The notes under the pieces were generated by a model. That model searched no databases, was not told where the DNA came from, and saw nothing but the letters and a program-made list of their open reading frames with translations. Made by a program: the position numbers and the translations under genes. A stretch of DNA of 64,000 nt from Solobacterium sp. (GTDB lineage Bacteria; Bacillota_I; Bacilli_A; Erysipelotrichales; Erysipelotrichaceae): contig JAFUGM010000056.1 in assembly GCA_017469355.1 (NCBI GenBank), forward strand, positions 46,585 through 110,584. Reading direction: 5' to 3'. Positions 62,522-64,000 of this stretch are shown piece by piece (position 1 is the first letter of the stretch; each line of letters starts with the position of its first letter).

Positions 62522-63829
62522 TTAATCTTTGAGACATCCAACAGGAATGACATGTACTCCATTTTCTGTGGTATATGACATAGGTGCGTTGCCACAAATA
62601 ACAAGCAAAAGAGTTGGCTCTCTATACAGCGGTTTTGGATGCATTGGATTCTGCACCGCCTTTTCGTTATATTCTCGTATCAGCTCACGTATTTTCAATA
62701 AATTCTTTTCAGCCATTGGGATCGAGTTTGTCCCGTTTTTTATTTCTATCAGTGCATATCGTCCATCCGCTAGTTGGAAAACAGCATCAGCTTCTAAGCC
62801 GCCATCGTCACTGTAATGCATTACTCTTCCATTATGTGCTTCTGCAAATACGATCAGATCTCTTAACACCATGTTTTCAAAAACATGCCCAAATAAATCC
62901 AGATCATTATTGAAATATGATGGATTTAACCCAAGTGCAGCTATACCAATCGAAGGATCCACAAAAATATGTTTCTTCGATGAACGAATAGAAGTTTTTG
63001 AACGGATCTGCGGTGTCCATGCGTCAATATCTTTTATGACAAACAGTTTCTCTAAAACAGACACATACGATGAAAGCGTATTATCCGTTACATTCTGGGT
63101 CGATTTAACATCTTCATAAATTTTTGTTTTCTTAGCCAGGGTTGCCATATTCCTGGCATATGACCATAACAGGATTCGTGCCCATTCAGGATTTCTTTTT
63201 ACACCATCAACCGCATTAATGTCTTTGGTATATATCTGATGAAAGTAATCCACCGCCACCTCCAGTTTTGCTTCTTTATCCTTTATGGTTAGACAACGGG
63301 GCCATCCTCCTCTGCATGCCGCAAAAAACAGATCCTGCAAAGTAGTATTTGACAATGCGCCATTTATACCTTCTTCAGGATGATCGAACAGCTCTGATAA
63401 AGATACTTTCCCATTCGACTCTCCTGTCTCAAAAAGAGTCATCGGATACAACGTAATCCCGCTAATTCTTCCGGTACCAGTATGCGGAGTAACAATTTTT
63501 CTGCTGGTGGATCCAGTGAGGTAGTATTCGCCAACAGATTCAGGATGATCATCACAACCCTTTCTGATAGCACCCCATAGTTTAGGCGCATCCTGCCATT
63601 CATCAAACAGAATTGGCTTTTCATTAGAGAAGAACAGCGTTGGTGCTGTATCCGCAATTGAAAGATATCCATTTCTTTTCTCTTCATCCTGGAATTCAAT
63701 AACTGTTTTGGATCGCTCCTTAGCCGTTCTTGTTTTTCCGCAGCCTTTTGGTCCAACAATATTAATTGCATTAAACGCTTTAATTCTGTTATTGATCACT
63801 TTATCAATGATACGAGGAACATATTCCAT
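62522..63829 (-). CDS. AAA_14/DUF4143-family ATPase
   Basis: 435 residues. P-loop IVGPKGCGKTRTA (about 24-34), Walker B PILFDEWQD, sensor-like YYLTGSTSRK, and a C-terminal DUF4143 domain with a nuclease-like pattern (GLEADAVFQLADGRYALIEIK). Convergent with the previous ATPase. Different sub-branch from it, with low sequence similarity by eye. Terminator at 62466-62489 is weak. Function unknown. Confidence 0.82.
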   Translation of the reverse strand: MEYVPRIIDKVINNRIKAFNAINIVGPKGCGKTRTAKERSKTVIEFQDEEKRNGYLSIADTAPTLFFSNEKPILFDEWQDAPKLWGAIRKGCDDHPESVGEYYLTGSTSRKIVTPHTGTGRISGITLYPMTLFETGESNGKVSLSELFDHPEEGINGALSNTTLQDLFFAACRGGWPRCLTIKDKEAKLEVAVDYFHQIYTKDINAVDGVKRNPEWARILLWSYARNMATLAKKTKIYEDVKSTQNVTDNTLSSYVSVLEKLFVIKDIDAWTPQIRSKTSIRSSKKHIFVDPSIGIAALGLNPSYFNNDLDLFGHVFENMVLRDLIVFAEAHNGRVMHYSDDGGLEADAVFQLADGRYALIEIKNGTNSIPMAEKNLLKIRELIREYNEKAVQNPMHPKPLYREPTLLLVICGNAPMSYTTENGVHVIPVGCLKD

Positions 63830-63895
63830 ATCTTTTTTGCCTCACTCACAAAGATATTAGAGTCTTCTGTACTGTTAATGGGTAACACATTCACT

Positions 63896-63910
63896 CGATC
63901 ATTTTGATCG
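63896..63910. promoter_or_regulatory. Small inverted repeat upstream of the second ATPase
   Basis: CGATCA/TGATCG around TTT, about 70 bp upstream of the start. A candidate operator by analogy with the other ATPase genes. Confidence 0.3.
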
Positions 63911-64000
63911 TAACTGAAATACAAACGAATACACCAATACTATGAAAGCCATTGCTTTTCTACTACACTGTTGTTCGACCAAAAACAAAGAGGAGAGAGA

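Overview
The window is chromosomal DNA from a member of the Bacillota. Evidence: the rpsF-ssb-rpsR and DUF2232-gdpP-rplI-dnaB-...-walJ-rlmH gene blocks, a T-box leader, a C74-type purine riboswitch, a CcpA-type cre site over the ptsH promoter, lactose/cellobiose-type PTS genes, and AAGGAGG-like ribosome binding sites. I infer a fermentative, gut-type Erysipelotrichia-like organism; this rests on gene order and content and is not proven. Several promoters look like extended -10 promoters (TGnTATAAT).

Layout. 1-4904: glycogen metabolism on the minus strand (glgP fragment, glgB, phosphoglucomutase), then ptsH (4982-5248). 5335-13843: a tightly packed eight-gene minus-strand operon: DUF2232, gdpP, rplI, dnaB, a LysM/G5/M23 peptidase, walJ, an HtrA-like protein with all three catalytic residues replaced, and rlmH. 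13966-15019: rpsF-ssb-rpsR. 15164-20030: a frameshifted DUF4349 lipoprotein gene, two Gfo/Idh/MocA oxidoreductases and a frameshifted GGDEF-EAL gene. 20236-21621: an AAA ATPase behind interleaved inverted repeats. 21798-32596: a long envelope operon read ftsE-ftsX-M23 hydrolase-ctpA-uvrB-PASTA protein-ABC permease-ABC ATPase. 32710-35682: YitT, and divergently VanZ-like, FNT channel and YwaF-like proteins. 35695-41033: a PRD regulator divergent from a complete PTS (IIB, IIC, IIA) with a 6-phospho-beta-glucosidase. 41098-47301: aminotransferase/Lrp pair, a toxin-antitoxin pair, and a Trp-specifier T-box controlling an ABC importer plus YbaK. 47301-52922: NfnAB-like flavoenzyme, ROK kinase/chorismate mutase, TetR regulator, guanine-riboswitch-controlled purine permease. 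53225-58147: a five-gene operon (ATP-grasp ligase, esterase, small membrane protein, tandem-FHA ABC ATPase, ABC-2 permease) that is the best candidate here for an undescribed system. 58186-58267: tRNA-Leu(UAG).

To the right of the tRNA lies a decayed accessory region. It holds the 3' end of a group II intron, remnants of a type I restriction-modification locus (hsdS and hsdM fragments flanking an intact DUF1016 nuclease gene), and two convergent AAA ATPases with nuclease-like C-termini. The tRNA boundary, the truncated genes and the more AT-rich sequence suggest horizontally acquired DNA in decay.

Functionally, the left two thirds combine carbon storage and carbon-source sensing (HPr, cre, PTS), replication and ribosome housekeeping, c-di-AMP hydrolysis and septal cell-wall hydrolysis (FtsEX with its M23 partner). 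Two genes, DUF4349 and GGDEF-EAL, are each broken by a one-base shortfall in a C/G run, so assembly error or phase variation must be considered for both.
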